Positions 10,751 through 23,900 of a DNA stretch of 64,000 nucleotides are shown one piece after another. The notes under the pieces were generated by a model, which was given only the letters and a program-made list of their open reading frames with translations, had not been told where the DNA came from and did not search any database. The stretch is taken from positions 2,286,624 through 2,350,623 of the forward strand of contig NC_049982.1 of the NCBI RefSeq assembly GCF_000003815.2, given 5' to 3'. Position numbers and translations under genes: made by a program. Numbering within the stretch: the stretch's first letter is position 1; the number at the start of each line of letters is the position of its first letter. The stretch comes from Branchiostoma floridae. Taxonomy: Eukaryota; Chordata; Leptocardii; Amphioxiformes; Branchiostomatidae.

Positions 10751-10936
10751 AGTAGAATCCGTTTAATTGCACACTTCATTTGTCAGCATATTTCGTGCAA
10801 TTATCCTGATGGTGCAACAATGCGAAGTTATCCAGGTGCACCGCACCGCCACTGAATTTGGGATTCACCAAAGTGTTGTGCAATTAACAAAAGTGTCGGT
10901 AATCCGTTGTGCACTTAATTATAACTGGCTTCTACT
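10751..10936. mobile_element. MITE, AGTAGAA..TTAATTGCAC family
   Basis: Starts AGTAGAATCCGTTTAATTGC and ends in the inverse (TTAATTATAACTGGCTTCTACT in pieces). Copies at 18238-18397 and 59262-59336 share TTTCGTGCAA and GATGCAACAA blocks. Confidence 0.75.
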
Positions 10937-11689
10937 GTACAATGAACCTGTAAAGACTGAACGTAGCGTCTGCTTTCTCTGTCACCACCAGGGGAAGACT
11001 AGCTTCCAAGTCTTCCAAAAAGAACTTGCAAAAAAGTGGCAACGCAGTTGCCTGTTTGGAGGAAGAGTGAATGAACCAGCAGCCAACAAATAGAGGGCAA
11101 ACTGTCAATGCGAGGCAATGCCGATGGATAATCTAAAAACGAAACTAATGGCGTTCCGAAGTGATGGCAGTCAAATAGTACAATGGCACGTTTTTGTTTT
11201 GAAAGTGCAAATAGAAGTTGCTTTTTTTTTTTACATGTTCATCACTGCTGTACATGTGGAGATAGGGCTACAATGAATAGCAATATAAACATATTTTAAA
11301 AGGTTTTTCCCACGTAGATGAATCTAAAGAGATGAAAGAAGAATGGATGAGAAGGATACATATAAACGACGACTTATAACCACACTGACAGAGCAGACCA
11401 ACCGAGCTAACAGGCCGACTGGATGTCGTCCAAGCTCCACTTAAGTCGACAAGCGCTGGTGACCTTGTGGCACCGACAATCATGTCCGCTAAACAAACAG
11501 GTCAGGCGAGGGGAGACACCGGAGCCGTGTTTCCGCCAGGCGCCAGCTGGCCATTGATCCATCAGGCAGCTCGGATCGCTAATCCCCCCGCGCCTGGATC
11601 AGCTAACACACGCAAATCCAATTGGACCCGACGGAGTGACAAGGACCGCGAATAAGACGATAACTTCTGCCTTCCGCCGGGTCACAGGT

Positions 11690-11800
11690 CACCAAGATGG
11701 CGGCCGCGGGGCGGGAAGGTCGCACGGAACGGTCCCGGTCAAGGTCAACATCAGAGGGACCGAAGTCACACGAGAAGAGACTTATTAACGGGCGGTAAGG
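11690..11800 (+). other. candidate first exon or promoter with YY1-like start
   Basis: ACCAAGATGGCGGCCGC, a YY1/Kozak-like ATG, opens MAAAGREGRTERSRSRSTSE then GPKSHEKRLINGR, ending at GGGCG|GTAAGG. The lead GGGTCACAGGTCACCAAGAT resembles that at about 43900-43925 on the other strand. No downstream exon found, so this may be a repeat-borne promoter fragment. Confidence 0.2.
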
Positions 11801-13326
11801 GCTTTGATACAAAGTCTTCTCACTGGAACAGCGAGGGAGATTTCGTCGGAGATAAGCTGACATGGCTCTTACCAGTGGCCTTGTTCTCAGGTAATATAAC
11901 AAAACAGGTGTCACAGCTGTTTATCTTGCTCATCAAGTTTGCTCGACTTTTCTCCTCCTCTTCTCCATGATGTACTTTTCACTTCAGCTAAATTATATTT
12001 GTTAAGACTTGCTTATTCCACGGAATTCTTCGATATTCTTGATATCAACTTAGCCTTTGTAAGTTAGACTGAGTGATGAATACAATTGAACTAATTTTAA
12101 GTTGATAAAGTTAACAGTCAGCTAATTCTCTAAATAAATGGATTCCTAGAGTAGAAATCCTACTGTGAACGTAGGAAGACTTGGGTCTTTGAAAAGTGAC
12201 AGCAGCATCACTTTTAGAAAAAGTTTGGGAGGAAAATATGAGGCGGAAAGTCTTCGTTGGTTATTTATAAGTTGCGTTGCCACGTGACAAACGTACCATG
12301 TACAACCTTCCCTGGTTTGTTATTTACTTTGCCAGTTTGTGATTATTTGTTATACAGGCAATTGGTATAGCATACTTAACTGGGACAACTCCTTTTTTAT
12401 ATGTAGCCGTGTTTTGACTGTTGAAATGAATAGAACAATATACCTTACAAGTTATATAAAGTGACCCCAGTTAATGACCCGCCACAACATGACTAGTTCT
12501 GCGGAAGCTACTACGAACATACAAAATCTGATACTCTTCAACTCAACTTCTGCTGAATAAATGTGGTCGGATTTAAAAGTCAGGACATATTCCAGACATC
12601 TGACTTGACATCTCCTGTGTGAATATTGCTCATTTGAAGTCGAGATACATCGGCGGGTTTTGCGATGTTAATTCGTTGCATAACCGACGTTTCGGTGACC
12701 GTCTGTCACCTTCCTCAGGGCAATACGGGCTGGAAGTTAACACCGCTATAGATAAAAACGTAACGCTTGGTTGTGTTCAAAAACTTTGCTGTTTAGGCTT
12801 TTAATTGAGGGTGAAACTTCTGTAGATGAAATGTGCAATTCTGGTAAGGACTGCTGCCTCATTCTTCACTGTTCATTTTTTCGCATGCTGAATTTGGACT
12901 TAATGAAATTTCACCTGTTAATACTGTACATGGCATCGGTCATCTCTGTCGCTAGAAGGGGGATATTACCTCTTAATCCATAACATTAACTGATTCGAGA
13001 TCACTTTTCTTTTTTATTCCTTTACAATATACTCTACATGTGCCTTAATCCTGCTAAGACAGGGTATCCATACCTGACAGTATTGCCTCGTGGAATGTTT
13101 AATTTGTCCACAAAACGGCTTTGATATTCCATGTCGTTTTCATTTATCAGTTCAGTTCAGTTCATCCTCATATGTGTGAGGTGCCATTAACAATGTCCGA
13201 CCAGGCATCTCTATCTAGCATGGCGGCTAGCAAGTTGTAGTCCTTTAAACCAACCAGTCCTCCTCTAAAACTTTCTTAAGTGTCAGGTTCGGTCGTCCCC
13301 CTTTTCTCTTTCATTTATAAACCCAA

Positions 13327-13562
13327 CCCCCTTTCCACTAGGCGGCGATCGCGCTGCGCTCTCACTGCGATCTAACCTTCGCTTTCACACTAGGTATATC
13401 ATACAAGATGTAAAAGTGTGGCCGAGAAGACAACAAAACACACAAAGTGTAGAGAGATTCGTTTCTCGTTTTTTATACAATCGTTGAGCGATCTGTCAAC
13501 TTTCAGGTCGCAGAGAGAGCGCGGCGAGAGCGCCGTCCTAGTGCCTAGTAGTGGAAAGAGGG
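13327..13562. mobile_element. MITE, CCCCTTTCCACTAG family
   Basis: CCCCCTTTCCACTAGGCGGC ... GCCGTCCTAGTG..AGTGGAAAGAGGG. Inner inverted blocks ATCGCTCAACG and TCGCAGAGAGAGCGC match the copy at 32673-32900. Confidence 0.78.
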
Positions 13563-15331
13563 TACAAGACAGCCAATCCACTTTGTAGGGGAAGACTGAA
13601 GAATTGCTAACAAATCCAAAGACATAAAACGGAACTTCAACTGATTGCTAGAGATTATCGGACTCTTCAGACTCACTCAACACCAGGGAGTTCAGTGTGC
13701 CCGTCTGTATCGTGTTATTGCACAGTCAGGAGTAAATTGAATCACATCGCTTGGTTTGTCTGCCCCTCCCCCCACATCAGCACGTAATGGGCACAACTAG
13801 ATGGAGCTGTGTAGACCGTACGAGGTCAACTCGGGTCAGCTGATGCCGTGTCCACCCGCTGCCATTGTGCAATTGCAACAGTGGGGTTCAAGCACCGCCT
13901 ACCGTCCTCGCCAAAGAGCGCTGAGCTTTTGTGGCGATATCGGTAGCGTGCTTGGTTTTGGGAGCTTGGATGCCCGGGTCCGGCGCGATAGGTGACAGGT
14001 TCGAATCCCGGGAGCGAGCTTGAACTGTTCTACTCGCCTCTGTGTTTCACAATCATGGTTTAATACAAGTCTGCACCAAGGAGACGCCTCAATACTCAAT
14101 GAAATGCTTACTTGCGTCGATGAAGGTTAGACATCCAGGTAATAAGATACGCCAAAAAGCAGTTACTCAAGCAACTGGATATGATTGATGATTTTGGAAA
14201 CCGTCAGACGTTTCAGACAGCCACCCGGTGTCTTTCGTCAGTGACACTGGGTTGATGCTGACTTCTTCTTTTCCTCGTGTGACATCAACGTCTCATATGC
14301 TTACTGAGATGAGACCATAAAATTTCCATTTCAATTCTGAGTTTGTTTTCCATTAAATCTTCTTTTTTTTTCAAAATAGTTCGCTATAGAATGTGACGTA
14401 AACATGTAATAACCTGGCAAAAAAAAAAGTTTAAAAACTTAATCATGTGCGATCATATCTCCGTTGTTTCTTTATCAATTTCAATGTACTAAGTATTGTA
14501 TTGCATATCACTGAAAAGCTTCAGTGATTTCCTTTTCTATGATATCCAACGTGATGCATTAAAGGAAAATTAAAAAAGAAACAGAAATATGATTAACCAA
14601 AGTTTCATTTCCCAATTTTTGTGCCGAGTTTATAAAATGCTTTCTTTTGAAGTAGAAAACTGGCAAAACCTTGTCAAATATCATATCCTTTACTCTATGT
14701 CGTATATATATATATAATGCATTTCACCTTTACACAATCAAATAACAGCAGATAGAACAGCAGACTAGACATTTTACCTCTTTTACGTTATTGGTCACTT
14801 GCAATTAACCCCTGAGTATGAGTTTTCAAATAAAGACTCCAGAGGATTGATAAACTCATCTATCCTGCATAAAAACTTGTCATGAACCGAAACACATGTC
14901 AGCATTGTTTAGACTAGTGTCTACCGGTCGCCTCCCTCCTATAAGTACCGTTTATTAGGAATGCCCAAGGGAACATACTTCCATCTGCCCGACCCTTGAC
15001 CTCCCGACCCTCCCCGCGGCCAAGTTTGGTTACTGTATCCTGCCCGCGGTCACAGGTCGCGCCGGTCAAAAGAGCCGCCTGTCGGAACCAATTAGAAGGG
15101 CAGCGGGGTCCAGCGCATCTCGGGCTCGGCAGGAATTGGCCCGAGGGCGGGTTGAAGCTTGTGATAAACACAACTACATACAGAATGGTTTTCCTTCAAG
15201 TATCCTAGTGTAGAACTCTATTATATTTATTCAAAGGGACTTGGTTGGTCATTGATTGATTCAAGCACAATTGATTCAATGCAATAGTGCGTGGGCTATG
15301 AAGTAGATGAGGGTTATAGTAGCAGCTGTAT

Positions 15332-16578
15332 GAGGGCCCCCAAGGGGGGGGTACCGACAACGCTCTACGATAAATTCGGGAGGGCCGGCTACGTAATACG
15401 CTAAATTATTGACACTTTATTACGCTCTACGCTAAATTACGAAATTTCATAATTCATTATGCAAATATTTATTGTCTTTTGGCTGAACTCCGCCGACGGC
15501 AGAACATGTGAAGATGAGATCTAAACAAAACTGATAATTTCATTAATAAGATTAAAACTTAACTTCTAAAGACGTCTTGCTGGCCAAAGGCGGCGACAGC
15601 AAATTTCTCATGTGACGTAATTTTCAGCACTTGTATCACCGAAAGTGGAGGCGCGACAGTCCTAGGGCGTCCGGGGGCATGCTCCCCTGGGAATATTGTG
15701 AAATCCTGACCCTTTGAAACGCCATTTTACACATTCTGAAGGGCAAATTTTGCTCACAGACTAAGCTAAGTTAAATAGCATCCAATTAGAAATTCACATG
15801 GTTTTAGCTTTACGCTGGTTAACGCCCCCAAACATCATTTTCAGATTTCGAGTGCCGAAAGCACGAACAGTCGAACTGTCGCAAGGTAGGTACGGGAAAA
15901 TTTTGAAATTTTTACCCTCTGAAACACCATTTCCTGCATTTTGAGGGACAAAATTTGCTGGCAGACCATATGCTCAATGTAATGACATTTCTGTCAGAGA
16001 AACGTCTTTGAGGGCGACGAGCGCCGGAGAGTCGTGAGCGCCGGAGGCCCAAGCCGTCGCAAGCCTTGGCAAAGGTCGCCCGGCGCCCGGAGAAAAATTG
16101 AAATCTCGACCCTCTGAAATGCCATTTCCTGCATTTAAGGGGCACATTTTGCTTGTTAACTAAGCTTTATAGCTAAGGTCGGTAAAAAGATTTCTACTAG
16201 TTGGGGGACAACGCTCCCGCAACATATTTTCACCATGTCCAGTGCCTAAGTGTTGAGCCATAGCAAGGCATGTCCGGCGAAATTTTGAAATCTGGACCCT
16301 TTGAAACGCAATTTCCAGCATTTTCGCGGGTAAAATTTGCCGGTAGACTAGTTAAGTTTAATGAAACTTTGATTACGCTTGACGAAAAATTGATATGAAT
16401 TACGTTTTACGGTAAAATCCGGTTAGCTTCTACGTAATACGTTAAATTAAAGGGGCCAATATCGCTCGACGCAAAATGCACCGATTACGCTCTACGTTGA
16501 ATTCGAGCGGTCCCGCTACGTAGTACGTAGAATTAAAACCGCCGATTACGCTCTACGGAAAAGGGCTTTGGGGCCCTC
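15332..16578. mobile_element. 1.25-kb DNA-transposon-like element with 6-bp target duplication
   Basis: Ends GAGGGCCCC ... GGGGCCCTC, directly flanked on both sides by CTGTAT (15326-15331, 16579-16584). Inside, about four degenerate units of about 195 bp share a block like GACCCTCTGAAATGCCATTT, and both ends carry repeated TACGCTCTACG-type motifs. No transposase frame. Confidence 0.75.
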
Positions 16579-16908
16579 CTGTATTGCAAACCGTATCGAT
16601 ACAAACTTTCTGCTGGTACACTGACAATACTCCTTACAGTCGTTTCCTTCCTTCTTTATTTTACTTAAGCTTATCGAACTTGGCGATGATTTAGCTGGGT
16701 TAGTCTGGTATCCAAAGCATGTTGTCAGTGACAAGCTGATACAAAACGAACGCTGGTAACATTAATTACTGTTTCTCCCAAAGCCCTCCCCCCCTTCTTC
16801 CAATTCACATTGAAGGTCGGAAGAGGCATAATCAAGGTCTGCCGATCCCAGAGGTACGCACACACACAAACTTGACAATAAGAACATGACATGTATATTC
16901 TAATCAAC

Positions 16909-16914
16909 TTTATT
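16909..16914 (-). promoter_or_regulatory. candidate poly(A) signal of Alx a
   Basis: AATAAA on the minus strand about 710 bp past the stop; it is the first canonical hexamer I saw there and would give a 3' UTR of normal size. A second AATAAA lies near 16655. Confidence 0.45.
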
Positions 16915-17624
16915 ACATAAATTGCAAGAATAGGAAATTCTCATTCTTTTAATGCTACAAAGACGATAGATTATATCGTTGTAACCAAGGTGATCAATGT
17001 CGTAAGGAATGCAGAATGTATGGAATATTCATCGAATGTTACACTCGATTCAATCGCCACTAGTACTTTGGCGTCTTGGTCAACTTCTTGGTCCGCACAT
17101 TGAAATGATGCATGGTGAAGAAAGTACACGTCTATACCACTCCGTACTAGCCTGATGAAACCTCGCTTATAGCAGCCCGCCCAACATCCGGCCCGCCTAT
17201 AGGGGAGGGGTACCGGTCAGTTACGGCCCCAGGTAGGTGTGTTACAAAGACTACCTCCGTACTTGCTACTTACTCATACCTGTGACATCTTCTTACATAT
17301 TGGTTACAAAAATATTTTGTCTCGTTTACAATCATTAGAATTGTCGTGCATTATGCCTACCATAGGTACGATCATCATGTAGACATAACGTCAAACGATA
17401 TGCACCAATACAAAGTGTGGTCGAAGGTTGCTTTCCAAGCAGAGCCGTTGGAAATCTCTTGGTGGCAACCCGATTGCTCATCATCTAATGTGATATACGC
17501 TGTAGTATTTATGACCGTGTTTTGGTGTTGGGTCATCACCATTTCCCGTTAATGCAAACGTCCAATCTGACATTTTCATTAGTACAGTCTCCATGGTGAC
17601 ACCATGACAACCAGGATGACATCA

Positions 17625-17960
17625 TCACATGAAAGAGGGGCCGACCAGGCCTCCCATGAAGCCTAGCGCGGCGCTGTGTTCTTTGGCCTTCAGTCTGAGC
17701 GCAGCTATACTGGAACTCCTCCTGTCTGCGCATGTCTGCGTGTACGTCATATCCGTGTGCTGCCCGTTGGCCATGGTGACGTGGACAGTCATGTGATCCG
17801 GGAACGCGTTGCTATTGGTGGTTGCTATTCCCGGGGAGGCGCTGGTGTGGTAGGAGTGCGCCTGCGCGGCCACGCCCATGAAGGTGGGAGGGGGGCTGAT
17901 CTGCGGAGACATGCAGGAGCTGTTGTTGGCGCGGCTGGGCTGCCAGGGCGCCGGCTGGAT
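17625..17960 (-). CDS. Alx: Alx a coding exon 5 with OAR domain and stop
   Basis: 336 bp including TGA. Starts IQPAPWQPS after ATTTAG, holds [14 protein letters not shown] and the OAR motif, and ends [11 protein letters not shown]. Its acceptor and about 28 exon bases recur 102 bp upstream. Confidence 0.94.
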   Translation of the reverse strand: MQPAPWQPSRANNSSCMSPQISPPPTFMGVAAQAHSYHTSASPGIATTNSNAFPDHMTVHVTMANGQHTDMTYTQTCADRRSSSIAALRLKAKEHSAALGFMGGLVGPSFM

Positions 17961-20900
17961 CTAAATAGAGGGTAACAGGAAATAACGGTGTTACAGGGCA
18001 GCTTTTACATACACGCATGTACACTTGCTGATGTGGCTGGGCTGCCAGGGCGCCGGCTGGATCTAAATAGAGGGTAAATAAATAATAATTGTGTCAGAGG
18101 ACAGCTTTTACTTGGATGTACACTTGTCGTTCAAACCTATGTATGTTGATCAACCTGCCGTGATGTCAAGCCCAGGTCATGTCTCAAAGAACATCATGAA
18201 AGATAGTGACTCAGATAAAGACAATAAACCATCAACTATTCTAGAAGCCGCTTAATTGCACACACTATTTGCATTTCGTGCAAATATCCTAATGATGCAA
18301 CAAAGCGAAGTTATTAAGCTGGTCCGCACCACCATTGGATTTTGTGCAATTAACAGAAGTGTGCTATTATCCGTTGTGCAATTAACTGGTTTCTACTATA
18401 ATATTATATTATACTGCGGCTTGCCCTACCTGTGAATAGCCGTCCGGTCTGGGCGCCATCTGCATGTCGTACGGATCGGCCCCGAGCGCCACCTGGCGGA
18501 TCCCGGCCATCTGCTGGAACCGCTCCTTCTTCCTCCACTTGGCGCGGCGGTTCTGGAACCACACCTGGAGGAAACACAGCAACGGAGACGTCAACACACA
18601 GGTGTCTATGACGGTTCACGTCACTGCACAAGTAAGTAGGACGGTTCTGGAACTACATCTGTAGGGCACACAAAGCGGACACGGCATCCGGCACTACACC
18701 GGTATCTATGACGTTCAACGATGGTTCTGGAACCACACCTGTACGGGCAAACAAAAACCAACACGCCCCTAATATTGCGACCCTCCCATAATCACCTAGC
18801 ATCTACCACCGCTGCAGCACACACACACACACTCGCGCGCACACACACACACACACACACACCAAGGAGCTTTTATCTGATATCATGTAACATTTGGTCT
18901 TAGTGGTAGGATTTGGGCATATTATCTATACGTCAGTATGACGCGTCTATGCTATACACTCTCACAATAAGCCAAGGACCAGGGTTCAGTATACAGTTTG
19001 ATGTGACCTTTATTTATACTACGACTCGATACATAGACAGGTGAATGGATACAAGTAATACAAGATAAGATACCTGGACAGATGCGAGTGGATGATACTA
19101 ACTAACCGGTTACGTAGCTACGGCGGCGGAAGATGCTAAAAGCTCCTTGCACACACACACACACACGCACACGCACACGCGCGCGCGCGCGCGCGCGCGC
19201 ACTCAAAACGACACGTCACCCTCAAGCAACAGAGAACCAAGAAGAACAAAATTGTTCAGGTGACTGGTATAGAAGGTGACCGACGGATCTGCCAAATGTA
19301 CGGCAAATTCATGTGGCAAAGTAGTAAGGCAAATTACAGTGAACTTCTTTGAGAAGTAGCAAGTCCACTATCAGTAGCCATGAGTTTGCATGCTTGTTGT
19401 TGTTTCCCCTCCCCCACAGACAACAGTAGTAGTGGAACTAATCCTCAGCGGCTACAGCGCGCGATCTGAGCGAGACAAAGCAGCGCGCACATGTGCGGCG
19501 GCGCCAGACTGGAGCCGGGCCTGACGTGCCCCCCTCCCCCCCGCGGCCCGGCGCGTGGCTCGGCCGCGATCCCATCAAACACCGGGAATCACCGTGACGA
19601 AAGGATTCTGCACGCTCTCGTGACCAGGCGTGGTGTCATGTGACGCGTTCTCGTGACCAGGTACGGTGACAAGTGACGAGATGTCGACGTGACAAGTGTC
19701 GTTTTCTAACAGTGACTACATTGGGAGAAAACCTTGTTACAGTTTCTCAGCTCCTAAAGCCATCCGAGCTCGTTTGCAACAGAAACGGGCGGAAGAAAGG
19801 GAAACGTCATGATTTTGAGCTCCCAACATCTGCTTTGACATTACACCCAACCTTTTATAAGGTCATACAAAAGTAATAGAGTGTTGCCACGCGCTTTCCT
19901 GTACCCTCCGCGGGTCAGTTCACGAGTTATTGACCTCTGCCTCGCCTCCCGTCCCGCCCCCAGCTTCTCAGCGAGACTCTGCCGCCAGCTCGCACCTCTA
20001 CAGACTATCATCATGAGTACGATCTAGTAGTACACATTTTGATATAAAGTACAGCTCTCGTGGAACTGCTTAGTTTCGTGTAGGAGCAGACTACAAGAAA
20101 TCCGAAACTGGACCATGATGATTTAATGGCTGGATGGATGGATGGTTAGATGGACGAATCACTCTTTACCATAGCCTACGTTCCATTGCACACACCATTC
20201 TTTTCCTGAAACATTCGCCACTAAAATGTGCATATTTGGGGCGACGATCTTTAAGCCCCCAGATGGGACTTAATAAGGACCGTAAAGCAAGGAATGGATA
20301 TTCGAAAAGATATCTTGTATATTAAATTTTAAATTTCACTTATTGCTTTCTTTGGACTACAATCATTCTTGATATTCTAAAAGGACTTGCGTGACAGAAA
20401 GTCTCGTAGACATGCAAAACACATGGTGTACATCCCAACATTATCCAATAAAATGAGTCTACAGGTACGCCGCACGGCAGACGATGCTTTACGAGTGTTC
20501 TGTGATGATCCGTTTTTTATCAGGAGACATTTCCGCGGAAATCGACGTTTAATGAAGAGTTGACCAGTCTGTCTTCAATCCCACGGTTTCTCCTCATCGT
20601 CTCCCGTTTCCATCCCTTTATTTGAAGTAGAAATAATCACCTTGTTTAGCGGAGCCACTACATAACAAATGATCCCAACTTCCCTACATTCACAGATGGA
20701 AAGAAAGTCACTTTCCTCTTAAAATCGCAGAACTCACAAACTAAGGTGAAACTTGGAGAAGTCAAACCCAACCAGTTTAGAAATAGTTACCACTAGAATT
20801 CGGGTAGCCTCTTATTACAATAATGTTTAGCAATGGCGATTGCCACATGTATGTCTCCTATGTTTCGACCATGTACTTGCAAGTAGCCTTCGGGCATGAA

Positions 20901-23900
20901 CTTGCTAATAAACTTTCTATTTTACAAACGCTTCACCGGCACTTTAATCTCTTAAACCCGCAGAAATCACGTCCACACCGCAGATAACAGGCAGTCGTAA
21001 CTGAGATCCGTCCTCTTGCAAGTTAGGAAGCATTGAAGGTGCTGAAATAATCCACTTTTACTCCTTGCTTTTACACTCAACTCGAACACATTATAGTTGC
21101 GAAATACAAAAGCATTACAAATATCGATACAGTCAAAGAAGGCCACGTCCACATTAGGACCCCCTGGCCAATGTGAAGTTTTGGTGGACCTTTAGAGGAT
21201 TTTCCCCTTGATACCCTAGTAAACACCTATATCTTATCAGTCCCAGGAGTGGTCTTCTTGGGCAGTTTGACTGTAGTGAGCAAAATTACAAAATGAAAGC
21301 GTATACAAGCCTTCCAATGGTACATGCAGGAAAACATCTCAGTACATGCAGTATTTCGTTGTCGGAAGTTGCTCAAATCGGTAGTTTTCCTTTTAGTTCC
21401 GAAACATGTAATGAAATTCTTTAGGAATACTGCAAAAAATATCTTTTCCCACGAGGTTTGGATTATGAAATGATGGTCGTTATCAGTGCCCTGCTTGGAC
21501 AGTAGGCCAAGGTAACGATAACACCGGGCCGGATTGTCAAACATCTGCGCTGCAACAACACCATTTTTCACTGCACTGTAGTCTGTTGTCCGATACGTGG
21601 ACAATCAGTATGGTTGTATTTCTTTCAATATCTTGTATGTATCAAAAATCATTGGCAAAGTCAACAATAGCTAGATGCTTATGTATTTATTTAGTTTTAC
21701 CACATATGTAAAAGGATTGGCGTAACAGTTAACCATCCCCTTTTATACAAAAGATGTCAAGACTGTAAGTTTTGATCCACTATGATCACACTGGAAAGCC
21801 CCCTACCCTTTTCGGTAAGTGTGGTGGGTTATCTAACGTGCTCGAGGTGTGGATACCCTTCAACCATTGAAGAGGAAGGTACCTTAGTTGCAACGTGTAG
21901 TCAAGCATGTGCAGTTGTTGTGTAGACGTTACAACAGAATTCATCAATTTATATTGGATGTTTTGGCCAACGTTGCATCAGAAGCAAGACCAAACAAGAA
22001 TGTCTTGGAAATTTGCCCATCCAGTGATAGTACTATCTGTCGACTCAAACATAAACATTCCAAACACAATAGAGTTATGGTAGACCAGTTCTGTTGTATT
22101 CAGTGGAAAGTATATATAACAACAGCAAATCTTGTCCTCTGGAATCATTCCAGGGAATCTTGTTTTTGAAAAGGGCCTGCGATGCTGAACTTCAGGAATT
22201 CAATGACACGTTTTTCAAAACGTTTTCATGCGAAAAGTTTAAAACACATGATGATAGACTTATGATGGCAATCATACGCTGTTATGACCGAAGCTGAAAA
22301 TGCATCAAAGTCAAACAATTTGTATGGTGCTAGGTTGAAGTCGAAGCCACAAATTGACGGAACTAGTTTGTAGTTCGCCTATCTGGTAATTGATAACCAT
22401 CTAAATAGGTCAAGGGAGATAATAGCTTTGTGATTGGACTTACATGTACACTAGTGGGCTGAGTGGACATATCGTGGCCATTGGGAGCAAGCTAGAAAGG
22501 CTTTTTTTTGTTCATTCGTGGACAAAGACTGGAGCTGGTCAGTCGAAAATTGTGTTGGAAATTTCAGGTCAACTTTTCCAGAATGACGCAGAATGATGTC
22601 TACTAACACAGATGAACTTTCTCTGAAGTATATTTGAAATGATTTTTATTGGTGGTGCTAGTTGGACTCGATGCCACTCGGAGTTGATGGACCAATTTGC
22701 AGTTTGCCGTACTAGTAGCTAGCTATTACTGATCAATATAGGGCAATAAGATTGACATCTGTATGATTCCCTTGAATGATAACATGTCGTGGCAAAGGAT
22801 GGTTGTATACTTCCAGGATTCCAGCCGGTTGGCGCAGCTGCAGGAGTTGATGCCACCAGTTTATAGAAACAGTTTTTGGAAACCTGCACCATAAGCTAGC
22901 ACCAAATCCCCGCGCCGATACACCACCAACTGTTGACGCCCGCACTCCGAAGTGGCAAAACGGAACCTATCCACAGACTCACTCTCTTTACTCAATGCAT
23001 GTTGGACAGGAATATGCAATAAAGATATTGTCATTGTCAATCTAGCACCCAATCCCCGCGCCGATACACCAACTGTTGAAGTGGCGAAACGGAGCCGATC
23101 GGCAGTCTCTGCCCCCACGTAAACGGCAAAGTTAATCTCCAAGCAGCTCCTACGGTAGCGTAAGATAGTATCAATAGCTGGCAGAGGAGTGAAGCCGGCC
23201 TAGGAGTGGGTATGTGCCCGTTTGACGCCCTTTGGCCGGCTAGACTCCTCGGCCAGCTTATGATACCGTAGGATCTTCTTGGAGATTTTACTCCGAAGTG
23301 GCGAAACGGAGCCGATCCGCACACTCTCTTTACGTAAGTTAAATCAATGCATTTAGCCCATATTGGGCAGGAATATGCAATAAAGATCATTGTCATTGTC
23401 AATCTAGCACCCAATCCTCGCGCCGATACACCAACTGTTGACGCTCGCACTCCGAAGTGGCGAAACGGAGCCGATCCGCAGACTCTCTCCCCACGTAAAC
23501 GGTACTCCCAGGGGGCAGGACCGGGTCAAGCCGACAGTAAATTGGAAATAAATTCGCCCAACAAATTTAATTAAGTCTGGGAGCCACATGTAGGCCCGGC
23601 CGGGCCGGAGCCAGACGGGATTTTGCGAGATTGGGCGGGACTTTGATGTGGGGATTGAGTGGCCGTCCCGAGGGGCCGCGTGCCGTGTTCGTCGCGAGCG
23701 GGCGGGGAGGCGCTTATCTCCGAGGCTCTGGTGCCCAGCGGCCCGATAAGGCTTGAAAGCGCCGAAAGGGGCAGGGTTGAGATAACGTCCCGAGTGATGC
23801 GCGTCTGTGGGCGTGTGTGTGACCGCTGGGGCCAGCGGAGTCAAGCTTCGGTTGCAAAATATAGAACTCAGTTTTACAAACAGATGTTGTTGTTACTCTC

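Larger units (their letters stand above)
10937..15331. other. intergenic region
   Basis: Apart from the candidate at 11690 and the MITE at 13327, I see worn repeats: TTAGACATCCAGGTAATAAG with CAACTGGATATGATTGATG near 14125-14240 (a partner in PTDSS2 intron 2 near 6015-6135), and CGACGTTTCGGTGACCGTCT near 12687, inverted near 26985. No coding frame with exon-like features. Confidence 0.5.

Noticed and set aside
13960-14030. Possible tRNA or tRNA-derived SINE (GGTTCGAATCCCGGGA)
   Set aside because: Has a B-box-like stretch but the T stem does not pair and no acceptor stem or anticodon arm can be folded.
23404-23844. 146-aa frame and partner on the other strand
   Set aside because: Low-complexity GC-rich sequence running into a minisatellite.
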